Source of the DNA: JANMZO01 sp031383405
GTDB lineage: Bacteria > Actinomycetota > Acidimicrobiia > Acidimicrobiales > JANYDT01
NCBI GenBank assembly: GCA_031383405.1
Contig: JANMZO010000067.1
Coordinates: forward strand, 1 to 22,415
Length of the DNA: 22,415 nucleotides
Direction of reading: 5' to 3'
Made by a program: the position numbers and the translations under genes. Under the pieces are notes generated by a model. That model was not told where the DNA came from. It saw only the letters and a program-made list of their open reading frames with translations, and searched no databases. Shown piece by piece: positions 16,251-22,296 of the stretch. Each line of letters opens with the position of its first letter. Position 1 is the stretch's first letter.

Positions 16251-16442
16251 TCAGCGCTTGCTCCGCACGCGGCTCCAGAACCCGCCCCCGACGCCGGAGG
16301 ACGGGGGCTTCGCAGCAACCGCTGTCTCGCCACAGTGACAACGTTCTGCCTTGGACACGTTGCCGAGGACCTGCTCGACATGCGCCCCGCATCCCGCCCA
16401 CGAGGGCTTGCCACACTTCCTGCACTGCACTCTTCTACACAT
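16251..16442 (-). CDS. Cys-rich mini-protein (MCR-type, probable metal-binding), 63 aa
   Basis: The 63-residue product starts MCRRVQCRKCGKPSWAGCG, continues HVEQVLGNVSKAERCHC and ends in a basic tail GGGFWSRVRSKR. I recognise it as a small actinobacterial protein type (MCRxVxCxxCGKxTWxGCGxHV) with no assigned function. CxxC, GCG-x-H and C-x-C suggest a zinc- or copper-binding knuckle. The start codon sits in the edge of a CsoR-type operator (16441-16456), so transcription is probably leaderless and controlled by that repressor. This links the protein to copper or persulfide stress. It is intact and lies opposite the end of the cytochrome b5 remnant. Confidence 0.7.
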   Translation of the reverse strand: MCRRVQCRKCGKPSWAGCGAHVEQVLGNVSKAERCHCGETAVAAKPPSSGVGGGFWSRVRSKR

Positions 16443-16456
16443 ACCCCTTAGGGTAT
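16441..16456. promoter_or_regulatory. CsoR/CstR-type operator 1
   Basis: ATACCCCTTAGGGTAT, an inverted repeat with six-base arms. It overlaps the start codon and the likely -10 region (TATACC, reverse strand) of the Cys-rich mini-protein. GC tracts flanked by TAT/ATA are the known operator style of CsoR-family repressors. The identity is inferred from pattern and regulon content. Confidence 0.7.
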
Positions 16457-16531
16457 ATGACCTCCAGACTCCGGGGAAGCGACTTCTTGACTTGCACTGC
16501 TATCGAGCCATTCCATGACGGACGCGTAAAC

Positions 16532-16547
16532 ATACCCACCGAGGTAT
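16532..16547. promoter_or_regulatory. CsoR/CstR-type operator 2a
   Basis: ATACCCACCGAGGTAT, one mismatch from the ATACCC-N4-GGGTAT symmetry. It lies 41 bp before the CsoR-family start at 16588 and is paired with site 2b, which begins 23 bp further on. Confidence 0.6.
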
Positions 16548-16554
16548 TCTTAGG

Positions 16555-16570
16555 ATACCCCCCGAGCTAT
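16555..16570. promoter_or_regulatory. CsoR/CstR-type operator 2b (degenerate)
   Basis: ATACCCCCCGAGCTAT, a weaker copy with a conserved left arm. Its start is 23 bp from site 2a, the same spacing as the pair at 19597/19620. GGTATTC and GGATACC arms between the two sites form a further inverted repeat (16543-16559). The location suggests autoregulation of the CsoR-family gene. Confidence 0.45.
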
Positions 16571-16587
16571 ACGGAAAGGTCGACCGC

Positions 16588-16803
16588 ATGGACATCCAAG
16601 GCAAGACGGTTGCCGATGCGATCCGTCGGCTGAAGCGGATCGAAGGACAGGTCCGTGGTCTGCAACAGGTGCTGACCGATGAACGCAACTATCAGGACGT
16701 CCTCATCGATCCCGACCATTCCGCCGGCGCCGCGCATCGCGACGACCTCCGCCTCGATGTCTCACATGGCCGTAGAGTCATGTCATGGCGACACCACCGA
16801 TAG
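16588..16803 (+). pseudogene. CsoR/RcnR/CstR-family repressor, truncated (71 aa)
   Basis: ATG 16588 has Shine-Dalgarno GGAAAGG 8 nt upstream. Residues 10-38 (AIRRLKRIEGQVRGLQQVL then NYQDVL) are the first helix pair of the all-helical CsoR/DUF156 repressors, which sense Cu(I), Ni/Co, formaldehyde or persulfide. The family is normally 85-100 residues with a sensor Cys two positions before DVL. Here that position is Tyr. After DVLIDP the similarity stops: the second sensor motif (His/Cys) and the C-terminal helix are missing, and the tail DHSAGAAHRDDLRLDVSHG looks frameshifted. The frame overlaps the start of the PIG-L gene. Operators 2a/2b upstream suggest that the ancestral gene was autoregulated. 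It is probably inactive, although the intact Shine-Dalgarno and start leave expression possible. Confidence 0.65.
16773..16778 (+). promoter_or_regulatory. -10 box (TAGAGT) of a probable leaderless promoter for the PIG-L gene
   Basis: TAGAGT fits TANNNT and ends 6 nt before ATG 16785, the same spacing as at 2029 and 12381. The deacetylase may thus be transcribed independently of the CsoR-family gene that overlaps its start. Confidence 0.4.
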
Positions 16804-17456
16804 ACCCACTCGGCGGGTGGCGACATGGGCTCGTGGTCATCGCGCATCCCGACGATGAGAGCTTCGGACTCGGCGCAGTGCTGGCCGCGCTCGTCGGCCA
16901 AGGCTGTGTGGTGAGCGTGTTGTGCTTCACGCACGGCGAGGCGAGCACGCTCGGCGCGGCGGAGGATCTCGCAGCGGTCCGGGCCCGCGAGCTCGGGGCC
17001 GCAGCCGACGAGCTGGGTGTCAGCGATGTGGTGTTGCTGAGCTACCCCGACGGGGCGCTTGCCTCCGTCGAGGCGTCCGTGCTCGATCAGCATGTCCGGG
17101 ACCATCTCGCCGGGGTAGATCTGCTGGTCGTGTTCGAACCAGGTGGCGTCACCGGCCATCCCGACCATCGCGCCGCTACCGAGGCGGCCGTGCGTGTCGG
17201 CTCGGCTCACGGCCTGGCCCTGCTCGAATGGGGGCTCGCGACCGACGTCGCAGATGCACTGCGAACCGAGTTCGGCGCAGCCTTCAGCGCCCTCGACGAC
17301 GCCCGCACCCACACGATCACCGTCGACCGCGACGTGCAGTGGCGAGCAATCGCCCGCCACGGCTCCCAGTCCAACGGAAACCCGGTGCTCGCGCGTCGCC
17401 TTGCGCTCCAAGGCAACGGCGAGAACATCCGCGTGACTCGCGCCGACCGATGGTGA
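16785..17456 (+). CDS. PIG-L/LmbE-family N-acyl-sugar deacetylase, 223 aa
   Basis: Zinc-dependent deacetylase of the PIG-L family, which includes MshB (mycothiol synthesis), Mca (mycothiol conjugate amidase) and BshB. The zinc and catalytic motif AHPDDE is at residues 20-25 and the second zinc motif HPDH at 125-128. The remainder (LAAVRARELGAAADELGV and DVVLLSYPDGAL) follows the usual Rossmann-like pattern. Length is typical of the short subgroup and no piece is missing. It lies between a CsoR-family gene and a methyltransferase-glutaredoxin frame, both near CsoR-type operators. A role in low-molecular-weight thiol or thiol-conjugate metabolism is therefore plausible, but the substrate is not shown by the sequence. 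Confidence 0.85.
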   Translation: MATPPIDPLGGWRHGLVVIAHPDDESFGLGAVLAALVGQGCVVSVLCFTHGEASTLGAAEDLAAVRARELGAAADELGVSDVVLLSYPDGALASVEASVLDQHVRDHLAGVDLLVVFEPGGVTGHPDHRAATEAAVRVGSAHGLALLEWGLATDVADALRTEFGAAFSALDDARTHTITVDRDVQWRAIARHGSQSNGNPVLARRLALQGNGENIRVTRADRW

Positions 17457-17468
17457 CGTCGGACTCTC

Positions 17469-17484
17469 ATACCCTGCCCGGTAT
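17469..17484. promoter_or_regulatory. CsoR/CstR-type operator 3
   Basis: ATACCCTGCCCGGTAT, one mismatch pair from perfect symmetry. It lies between the PIG-L stop (17456) and the methyltransferase-glutaredoxin start (17524), 39 bp before the latter, and so probably controls it. Confidence 0.6.
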
Positions 17485-17523
17485 ACGGTGGTTCGGGTCA
17501 GCTGACCTCGAGGAGCCTACGAC

Positions 17524-18009
17524 GTGACCGTGCAACGCAACATCCGGGACGAGCGGTATGACGGCGAGGCCTACGTGTTCGGGACCGACCCGAACGACTT
17601 CCTGGCAGCGCATCGCAGCGTGATCCCTGCCGGGCCGGTGTTGTGCATCGGAGACGGGGAGGGACGCAACGGGGTGTTCCTCGCGCAGCACGGACACCGC
17701 GTCGTGTCGGTCGACGCATCATCGGTCGGGCTCGCCAAAGCGCAACAACTCGCCGCTGGACGCGGTGTCGAGATCGAGACGCTCACCGCTGACCTCGCCC
17801 ACTTCATCTCGACCGAGGTCAACATCTGGGACGACCCGTCAGCTGCGGCGTTCGTCCGTTCGGTCGCCAACGGCAACGAGACCGTCCCCACGGTCACCGT
17901 CGGCACGGCGGCGTTCGTCAACCCGACGCCACGAGATGTCATCGCAGCCGCAGGTCTCACACCACTCGACCGTCCATCACGGTTCGCGAGGCTTCTCCGA
18001 CGACGCTGA
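17524..18009 (+). CDS. in-frame chimera: SAM methyltransferase N-half + mycoredoxin-like C-half, 161 aa
   Basis: GTG 17524 has a strong Shine-Dalgarno AGGAG at 17511-17515. Residues 1-94 are the first half of a class I methyltransferase: the family leader IRDERYDGEAYVFGTDPNDF, motif I VLCIGDGEGRNG at 39-50 with the SAM-binding GxGxG at 43-47, and motif II VVSVDAS. From about residue 95 the sequence turns into the second half of a glutaredoxin/mycoredoxin: VNIWDDPSAAAFVRSVANG, then NETVPTV with the cis-Pro at 122, and the TPRDVIAAAG helix. The methyltransferase lacks its catalytic C-half and the glutaredoxin lacks its N-terminal CxxC. The join near 17800-17812 keeps the frame. Either a deletion fused two neighbouring genes or, less likely, the fusion has a new role. 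An operator of the CsoR type lies upstream. Confidence 0.7.
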   Translation: MTVQRNIRDERYDGEAYVFGTDPNDFLAAHRSVIPAGPVLCIGDGEGRNGVFLAQHGHRVVSVDASSVGLAKAQQLAAGRGVEIETLTADLAHFISTEVNIWDDPSAAAFVRSVANGNETVPTVTVGTAAFVNPTPRDVIAAAGLTPLDRPSRFARLLRRR

Positions 18010-18053
18010 CGCCAGACGTCCTGACAGACACGGTCCGATGCCCCTGTGACCGA

Positions 18054-18347
18054 TCAGGCCATCGGCGCGTCAGTAGTGGTGGCCGCAGTCGGTGCCGTCA
18101 TCGGTCCGCTGCGCCATCCGAGCCATGCGAGCTGCGCGGCGTAGAGCCCCATCCGCAGCACCGTCAACGCGAACGCGAAGGCGACGTATCCGGCACGCAT
18201 CCGACGTATCGCATCCAACGTGTCACCCAGGCCGCCCGCCGACGCGATGACGACCCACCCTGCGACACCAGCCACCAGCAGACCCAGGAGGAGTCTGACT
18301 GTTCGGGTCCTGCCGGTCGGCACGGTGTGCGGCGAGTCATCGTCCAT
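18054..18347 (-). pseudogene. LPG-synthase/flippase-type membrane protein, N-terminal remnant
   Basis: The 97-residue frame starts MDDDSPHTVPTGRTRTVRLL and has two hydrophobic segments (LLLGLLVAGVAGWVVIASAG and YVAFAFALTVLRMGLYAAQLA). It resembles the first two helices of the lysylphosphatidylglycerol synthase transmembrane/UPF0104 family. Such proteins have about 300 residues and 7-8 helices. Here the sequence leaves the family at LGWRSG and ends in a low-complexity tail (MTAPTAATTTDAPMA). It lies 75 nt downstream of the sulfite exporter gene on the same strand. Confidence 0.5.
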
Positions 18348-18422
18348 GCACCATCGACCTTCCCACGGATCGGGACGATGGAGGACACCCCGAGCCGACG
18401 TGGACCTCTGGGCGGTTTCTGT

Positions 18423-19238
18423 TCAGCGCAGGGCCAGTCCGGAGCGCACCGCGGTGTAGATGGCCACCAGGACGAGGAGGCCGACGAACCAGCGTTGCAG
18501 GGACTTCGAGTCACGGGTGCTGGCCAGGCGGCTGTCGACGACCACGCCGACCAGACTGGCCACGGTGAACGCGATGACGGTGCCCCATTCGATGGCGCCC
18601 GGCTGCAGCCGGGTGGTGAGGGCCACGATCGAGTTGATGGTGATGACGAGCAGCGACGTGCCGACTGCTTCGGGCATGGTGAAGCCGAGCGCCAGCACGA
18701 GGGCCGGGACGATCACGAACCCGCCGCCCACGCCGAAGAACCCGGTGAGCAGGCCGACCATCGAGCCGGCGATCGCGACCTTCGCCACCGTCGATGGATC
18801 GAGGTGCACGGCCGGCAGGGCCGCCACCGGATTCGCGGCCGCACCAACTGATCGGAGCACCGCATGCGGCGCCGCGTTGGGGCGGCGCCACATCGCAGCT
18901 GCGGCGACGAGCATCAGACCGGCGAACGCCAGCAGGAGCACGTCGGCGTTGATGGCCTTGTTCCAGTGCGAGCCGAGCAGTGAGCCGCCAACGCCGGCGA
19001 GACCGAAGATCGTCCCGGGGACGAACCGGACGCGCCCGGCCCGCCAATGCGGGAGGATCCCGATCACTGCGGTGATCGCGACGAGCACCAGCGAGGTCGT
19101 CGTGGCATGTTTGGGGGTCTGGCCGGCTGCGTAGACCAGGGCGGGCACGGCGAGGATGGACCCGCCGCCGCCGAGTGCGCCGAGTGACACACCGATCAGG
19201 AATCCCAGCGGCGAGGCGAGGAAGGCGCGGAGGTCCAT
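18423..19238 (-). CDS. TauE/SafE-family sulfite/organosulfonate exporter, 271 aa
   Basis: Complete integral membrane protein with two homologous halves, each opening with a Gly-rich motif: LGALGGGGSILAVPALVY (residues about 20-37) and GFFGVGGGFVIVPALVLALG in the second half. Eight or so hydrophobic helices are seen, with a polar cytoplasmic loop in the middle (WRRPNAAPHAVLRS). The TauE/SafE (DUF81) family is linked to export of sulfite, sulfoacetate or thiosulfate, and in CstR-controlled persulfide operons such a gene is usual. The ATG at 19238 lies 3 nt after the end of the MBL-rhodanese remnant, so both belonged to one operon controlled by operators 4a/4b. No defects seen. Confidence 0.88.
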   Translation of the reverse strand: MDLRAFLASPLGFLIGVSLGALGGGGSILAVPALVYAAGQTPKHATTTSLVLVAITAVIGILPHWRAGRVRFVPGTIFGLAGVGGSLLGSHWNKAINADVLLLAFAGLMLVAAAAMWRRPNAAPHAVLRSVGAAANPVAALPAVHLDPSTVAKVAIAGSMVGLLTGFFGVGGGFVIVPALVLALGFTMPEAVGTSLLVITINSIVALTTRLQPGAIEWGTVIAFTVASLVGVVVDSRLASTRDSKSLQRWFVGLLVLVAIYTAVRSGLALR

Positions 19239-19241
19239 GGC

Positions 19242-19555
19242 TCAGACCACCGTGCCCGGACGGCCGTCGAAGGTGACGAGCGGGTGACCGAAGCTGGCCC
19301 AGGTGTTCATGCCGCCGGTCATGTTCACGGCGTCGAACCCTGGTGGAGCAGGAACGCCGTCACCTGCGACGAGCGGTTCCCGGAACGGCAGATGCACACG
19401 ATCCGCTTCGTGGCGTCGATCTCCTCCAGAGAGGCCCGCAGCTTCTCCGCGACGTCACGCTGCGGGTCGACCACCACGGCACGGCCCGTTGTCGTGTCTC
19501 CGATGAGATAGCTCGCGTGCGACAAACAGCCCAGGTAGTACTGACGGAAGAACAT
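19242..19555 (-). pseudogene. MBL-fold persulfide dioxygenase/rhodanese remnant
   Basis: The ATG at 19555 opens with MFFRQYYLGCLSHASYLIGD and VVVDPQRDV, the hallmark N-terminus of ETHE1-like metallo-beta-lactamase enzymes that often carry rhodanese domains (CstB type). Immediately after that the sequence becomes a rhodanese end: LEEIDATKRIVCICRSGNRS with the active-site Cys loop CRSGNRS, then VTAFLLHQG. A one-base loss near 19343 moves the rest (FDAVNMTGGMNTWASFGHP, ending GRPGTVV and TGA 19242-19244) into another frame. The zinc/iron ligands HxHxDH of the MBL domain are absent, so no dioxygenase activity remains. The one-base shift also breaks the rhodanese end. The remnant could come from one fused gene or from two adjacent genes. 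Confidence 0.7.
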
Positions 19556-19596
19556 GAGACGCCCCTAGTCGGTTGGAAGGATTCCTGTGTTCGACT

Positions 19597-19612
19597 ATAC
19601 CCCATGGGGTAT
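19597..19612. promoter_or_regulatory. CsoR/CstR-type operator 4a (perfect palindrome)
   Basis: ATACCCCATGGGGTAT is perfectly symmetric. It lies 42 bp upstream of the MBL-rhodanese/tauE operon on the reverse strand and about 150 bp before a small secreted-protein frame on the plus strand. Confidence 0.75.
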
Positions 19613-19619
19613 CAGGTCT

Positions 19620-19635
19620 ATACCCCCATGGGTAT
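19620..19635. promoter_or_regulatory. CsoR/CstR-type operator 4b
   Basis: ATACCCCCATGGGTAT, beginning 23 bp from site 4a, so both lie on nearly the same helical face. With 4a it forms the strongest operator pair of the window, between divergent genes. Confidence 0.7.
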
Positions 19636-19711
19636 TGGTCAGGTAGGTGGGCTCAGCTTCACGGGAGCTTCACCGATGCAGCGGCAGCGCTTTCACCTGT
19701 CCTCGTCACGC

Positions 19712-20293
19712 TCAGCCCATCAGACACCGAACCGACGATGTCCACCTTCTCCAAGGAGTCACCATGAAGCGCAACCCGGCAGCCAAGACCATTAGCCCCG
19801 CCCTGACCCTGCTCACGCTCGGCTCGCTCTCCGCCGGCGCCGCCACCCAGACGGCCAGCACGATCCCCCAACGCACCACGAGCACCGTCCGCCAACAGCT
19901 GACCACGACCACACCGACCACTTTGGTCGCCGCCCAACCGAGCTCGCGACGAGGACGCAGGTGGATGACCGTCGACAGCAACGGCGCCACGACCATCCCG
20001 ACGACGAACAGCAGCGCTCCCGAGCAGATCGGGTGACGGGTGAAGCAATAGAGCCCGCCTGTTCGCAGGCCCGCATGCGTCTTCGGCACCGGCGTCGCCG
20101 TCAAGGCTGACCCGAGACCGAGGGCAGCAACCGCGACGAGGCCCAGGCCGGCCACGGCCGCGGCGTGAGCACCGCTCGCGACCGCAGGCGGGTCGACCCA
20201 ATGGTGTGCCCCGGGCAACAGCACCAGCGCTCCCAGCAGGATGATCTGCGCGCTGACGAACAGCCGGCCGACGGCTCTCGCGCTCAGAGACAT
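19712..20293 (-). pseudogene. isoprenylcysteine carboxyl methyltransferase-like membrane protein, 3'-truncated
   Basis: The ATG at 20293 (MSLSARAVGRLFVSAQIILLG) begins a membrane protein with helices at about residues 10-27 and 40-60. It carries the ICMT/PEMT hallmark TPVPKTHAGLRTGGLYCFTR followed by HPICSGALLFVVGM, where LRTGGLYxxxRHPxYxG binds SAM. The expected C-terminal helix and the E-E/R-W motif are not found: after about 19970 the frame is the antisense of the Thr-rich secreted protein. The reading frame itself only stops at 19712. It lies 46 nt downstream of the CoA-disulfide reductase on the same strand, so it was probably its operon partner. Confidence 0.6.
19764..20036 (+). pseudogene. 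secreted small protein, truncated after the signal peptide
   Basis: ATG 19764 has an excellent Shine-Dalgarno AAGGAG (19753-19758, 5 nt away). The 90-residue frame starts with a clear signal peptide (KRNPAAK, then ISPALTLLTLGSLSAGAATQ), followed by a Thr-rich stretch (TTSTVRQQLTTTTPTTLV). From about residue 52 it is simply the antisense of the convergent methyltransferase-like gene and has no protein character (SSRRGRRW...). The real mature domain seems to have been lost in a deletion that joined two convergent genes near 19920-19970. The function of the lost part cannot be read. Confidence 0.5.
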
Positions 20294-20339
20294 GTGTCTC
20301 GTCCCGGGGTCGCGTCGACGAATCGGATCAGGAGACCGT

Positions 20340-21962
20340 TCAGGGTGTGGTGGCCGACAGCCAGGTGAGGTAGCCGCCGTCGAGGTTGACGGCGTCGATG
20401 CCTTCGCCGGCGAGCAACATGGCAGCGGTGTGGCCTCGCATGCCGACTTGACAGTAGACGATGAGCTGTCGGGCTTCGAGCTCGCGGAGGTGGTCGCGCA
20501 GATCGGGCAGGGGGATGTTGATGGCGCCGGGGATGGCACCGGCGTCGAACTCGGTCTTGTCGCGGACGTCGACGAGCATCCGGGTGTCGGTGGCGAGCTC
20601 GTGCCATTGCACGGTGTGGGCGAGGCCGTCCATGAGGTTCTCGGCGATGTAGCCGAGCATGTTGATGGGGTCCTTGGCGCTGCCGAACGGGGGCGCGTAC
20701 GCCAGCGGGATGTCGGCCAGTTGATCGGCCCGCAGTCCCGCGTGCATGGCGGTGGCGAGCACGTCGATCCGCTTGTCGGTGCCTTCGCCACCAACGGCCT
20801 GTGCACCGTAGATCCGGCCGGTGACGGCATCGAACAGCAGCTTGATGTTGAGGGTCTCGGCACCCGGGTAATAGCCGGCATGCGAGGCCGGGTGTGTGTG
20901 GACCACCGTCGGGTTGATGCCCTGCGCGCGTAGCTGGCGCTCGCTGAGCCCGGTCGACGCCACGGCCAGGTCGAACACCTTGGCGATGGCGGTGGCCGGG
21001 TGGCTTCCGAAACGGACCGGGTGGCCCATGATGTGGTCGGCAACCAGGCGGCCCTGCCGGTTGGCAGCCCAGGCCAAAGCCACGAAGGCAGCATGGCCGA
21101 GCGGGTCGGTGACGAGGGCGGCATCACCGACGGCGTAGATGTCGGGATCGTTGGTCTGCAAGGTTTCGCTCACGACGATGCCGCCGCGCTCGTGCACGTC
21201 GAGCCCGGCGGTCCGGGCCAGCCCGTCTTCGGGGCGGACCCCGACAGCCAGCACGACGAGGTCGGCGGGCACCACACGTCCGTCAGTGAGCGTGACGGCG
21301 GCATCAGTGATGGAAGTGACACCGACGCCGAGGTGCACCGTGACGTCATGGCGGCGTAGCTCATGGGCGACGATGGCGGCCATCTCCACGTCGAGTGGGG
21401 GCAGCACCTGGGGGGCCGCCTCAATGATGGTGACCCGCTTGCCGGCACCAGCAAGGTTCTCGGCCACCTCGACGCCGATGAACCCGGCGCCCACGACCAC
21501 GACGTCGCCACCGCGGCTGACGACGGCGTGCTTGAGATGATCGAGGTCGGTGACGCTGCGCAGCACGAACGCCTTGTCAACGCCCGGCAGCGGCGGCCGC
21601 ACAGCGGCGGCGCCGGGGCTGAGGATCAACTTGTCGTAGACGAGGTTCTCGGTGGTGCCGGCATCGAGGTCGCGCACCGCCACCGTGTGGGCGACCCGGT
21701 CGATGCCGAGGACCTCGTGACCGGTCCGCACATCGAGACGGAAACGCGCCGCCAGCGTCTCCGGTGTGTGCAACAACAGGCTTGCCCGATCGGCGATCGT
21801 GTCACTGAGGTGGTACGGCAAACCGCAGTTTGCGAAGCTCACATGCTCCCCCCGCTCCAACACCGTGATCGACGCATGCTCGTTGAGCCGACGCAGCCGC
21901 GTGGCAGCACTCATGCCGCCAGCCACGCCGCCGACGATGATGACCCGCAATGGTGTTGCCAT
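20340..21962 (-). CDS. CoA-disulfide (persulfide) reductase with C-terminal rhodanese domain, 540 aa
   Basis: Complete FAD- and NAD(P)H-dependent pyridine nucleotide-disulfide oxidoreductase of the CoADR/NADH-oxidase group. The FAD motif VGGVAGG is at 10-16, the redox Cys 46 in SFANCGLPYHL, the NAD(P) motif VVVGAGFIGVEVAENL at 155-170, and the second FAD motif DIYAVGDAALV follows. The dimerisation domain is followed by a rhodanese domain (MLVDVRDKTEFDAGAIPGA) with active Cys 504 in VYCQVGMRG. Proteins with this fusion reduce CoA persulfide or polysulfide and are typical targets of the persulfide sensor CstR. Operator 5 overlaps the -10 region 12 nt before the ATG, which supports that link. 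No mutations are seen in key residues. An ICMT-like gene follows on the same strand. Confidence 0.9.
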   Translation of the reverse strand: MATPLRVIIVGGVAGGMSAATRLRRLNEHASITVLERGEHVSFANCGLPYHLSDTIADRASLLLHTPETLAARFRLDVRTGHEVLGIDRVAHTVAVRDLDAGTTENLVYDKLILSPGAAAVRPPLPGVDKAFVLRSVTDLDHLKHAVVSRGGDVVVVGAGFIGVEVAENLAGAGKRVTIIEAAPQVLPPLDVEMAAIVAHELRRHDVTVHLGVGVTSITDAAVTLTDGRVVPADLVVLAVGVRPEDGLARTAGLDVHERGGIVVSETLQTNDPDIYAVGDAALVTDPLGHAAFVALAWAANRQGRLVADHIMGHPVRFGSHPATAIAKVFDLAVASTGLSERQLRAQGINPTVVHTHPASHAGYYPGAETLNIKLLFDAVTGRIYGAQAVGGEGTDKRIDVLATAMHAGLRADQLADIPLAYAPPFGSAKDPINMLGYIAENLMDGLAHTVQWHELATDTRMLVDVRDKTEFDAGAIPGAINIPLPDLRDHLRELEARQLIVYCQVGMRGHTAAMLLAGEGIDAVNLDGGYLTWLSATTP

Positions 21963-21970
21963 ACCGTCGG

Positions 21971-21989
21971 TTTATACCCTCATGGGTAT
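21971..21989 (-). promoter_or_regulatory. CsoR/CstR-type operator 5 overlapping a -10 box
   Basis: ATACCCTCATGGGTAT (21974-21989) is nearly symmetric. On the reverse strand its end forms TATAAA (21971-21976), a good -10 box 8 nt before ATG 21962, so the CoA-disulfide reductase mRNA is probably leaderless. A repressor on this site would block RNA polymerase directly. The site also contains the stop codon of the small gene upstream. Confidence 0.7.
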
Positions 21990-22171
21990 AAACCGAAAGG
22001 GTCGAAGGTCACCGTGGCACCATGCCGGCGTCCACGATCGCGGTCTGAACGGGTGACGCGTGCTCGCTCAACGACGCCGACCACGTCGCCGGGTTGCCAC
22101 GGAGGCTTCTGCAGATTCTCAGCGGTCGATTCCGGGGGTCGGCGATGATCTTGATCGGGATCCTTGTCCAT
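21980..22171 (-). CDS. small hypothetical protein, 63 aa
   Basis: The ATG at 22171 has a good purine-rich Shine-Dalgarno (AAGGGAA, about 5 nt upstream), which decides the start over longer in-frame options to 22333. The product is hydrophilic and highly charged: MDKDPDQDHRRPPESTAENL at the start, WQPGDVVGVVERARVTR in the middle and TVTFDPFGLYP at the end. There is no signal peptide, membrane segment or known motif. The TGA lies within operator 5 of the CoA-disulfide reductase, 18 bp before that gene. It may be a real small gene or the head of a shortened one. Confidence 0.45.
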   Translation of the reverse strand: MDKDPDQDHRRPPESTAENLQKPPWQPGDVVGVVERARVTRSDRDRGRRHGATVTFDPFGLYP

Positions 22172-22296
22172 GACGTTCCCTTCGTAATTGGTCGAACCTG
22201 ACAGTCCCCGAGTTGGGAGGCCAGGTCCTTCCAGCTGCACACTGTTCAGATTCCCGCTTCGGCGGCCAGAGGAAAAGGTCCTCCGGGCGCATCCGC

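Noticed and set aside
20294..21127. Reverse-strand frame continuous with the ICMT-like gene
   Set aside because: Upstream of 20293 it is a Ser/Pro/Arg/Thr-rich shadow of the CoA-disulfide reductase gene in another frame.
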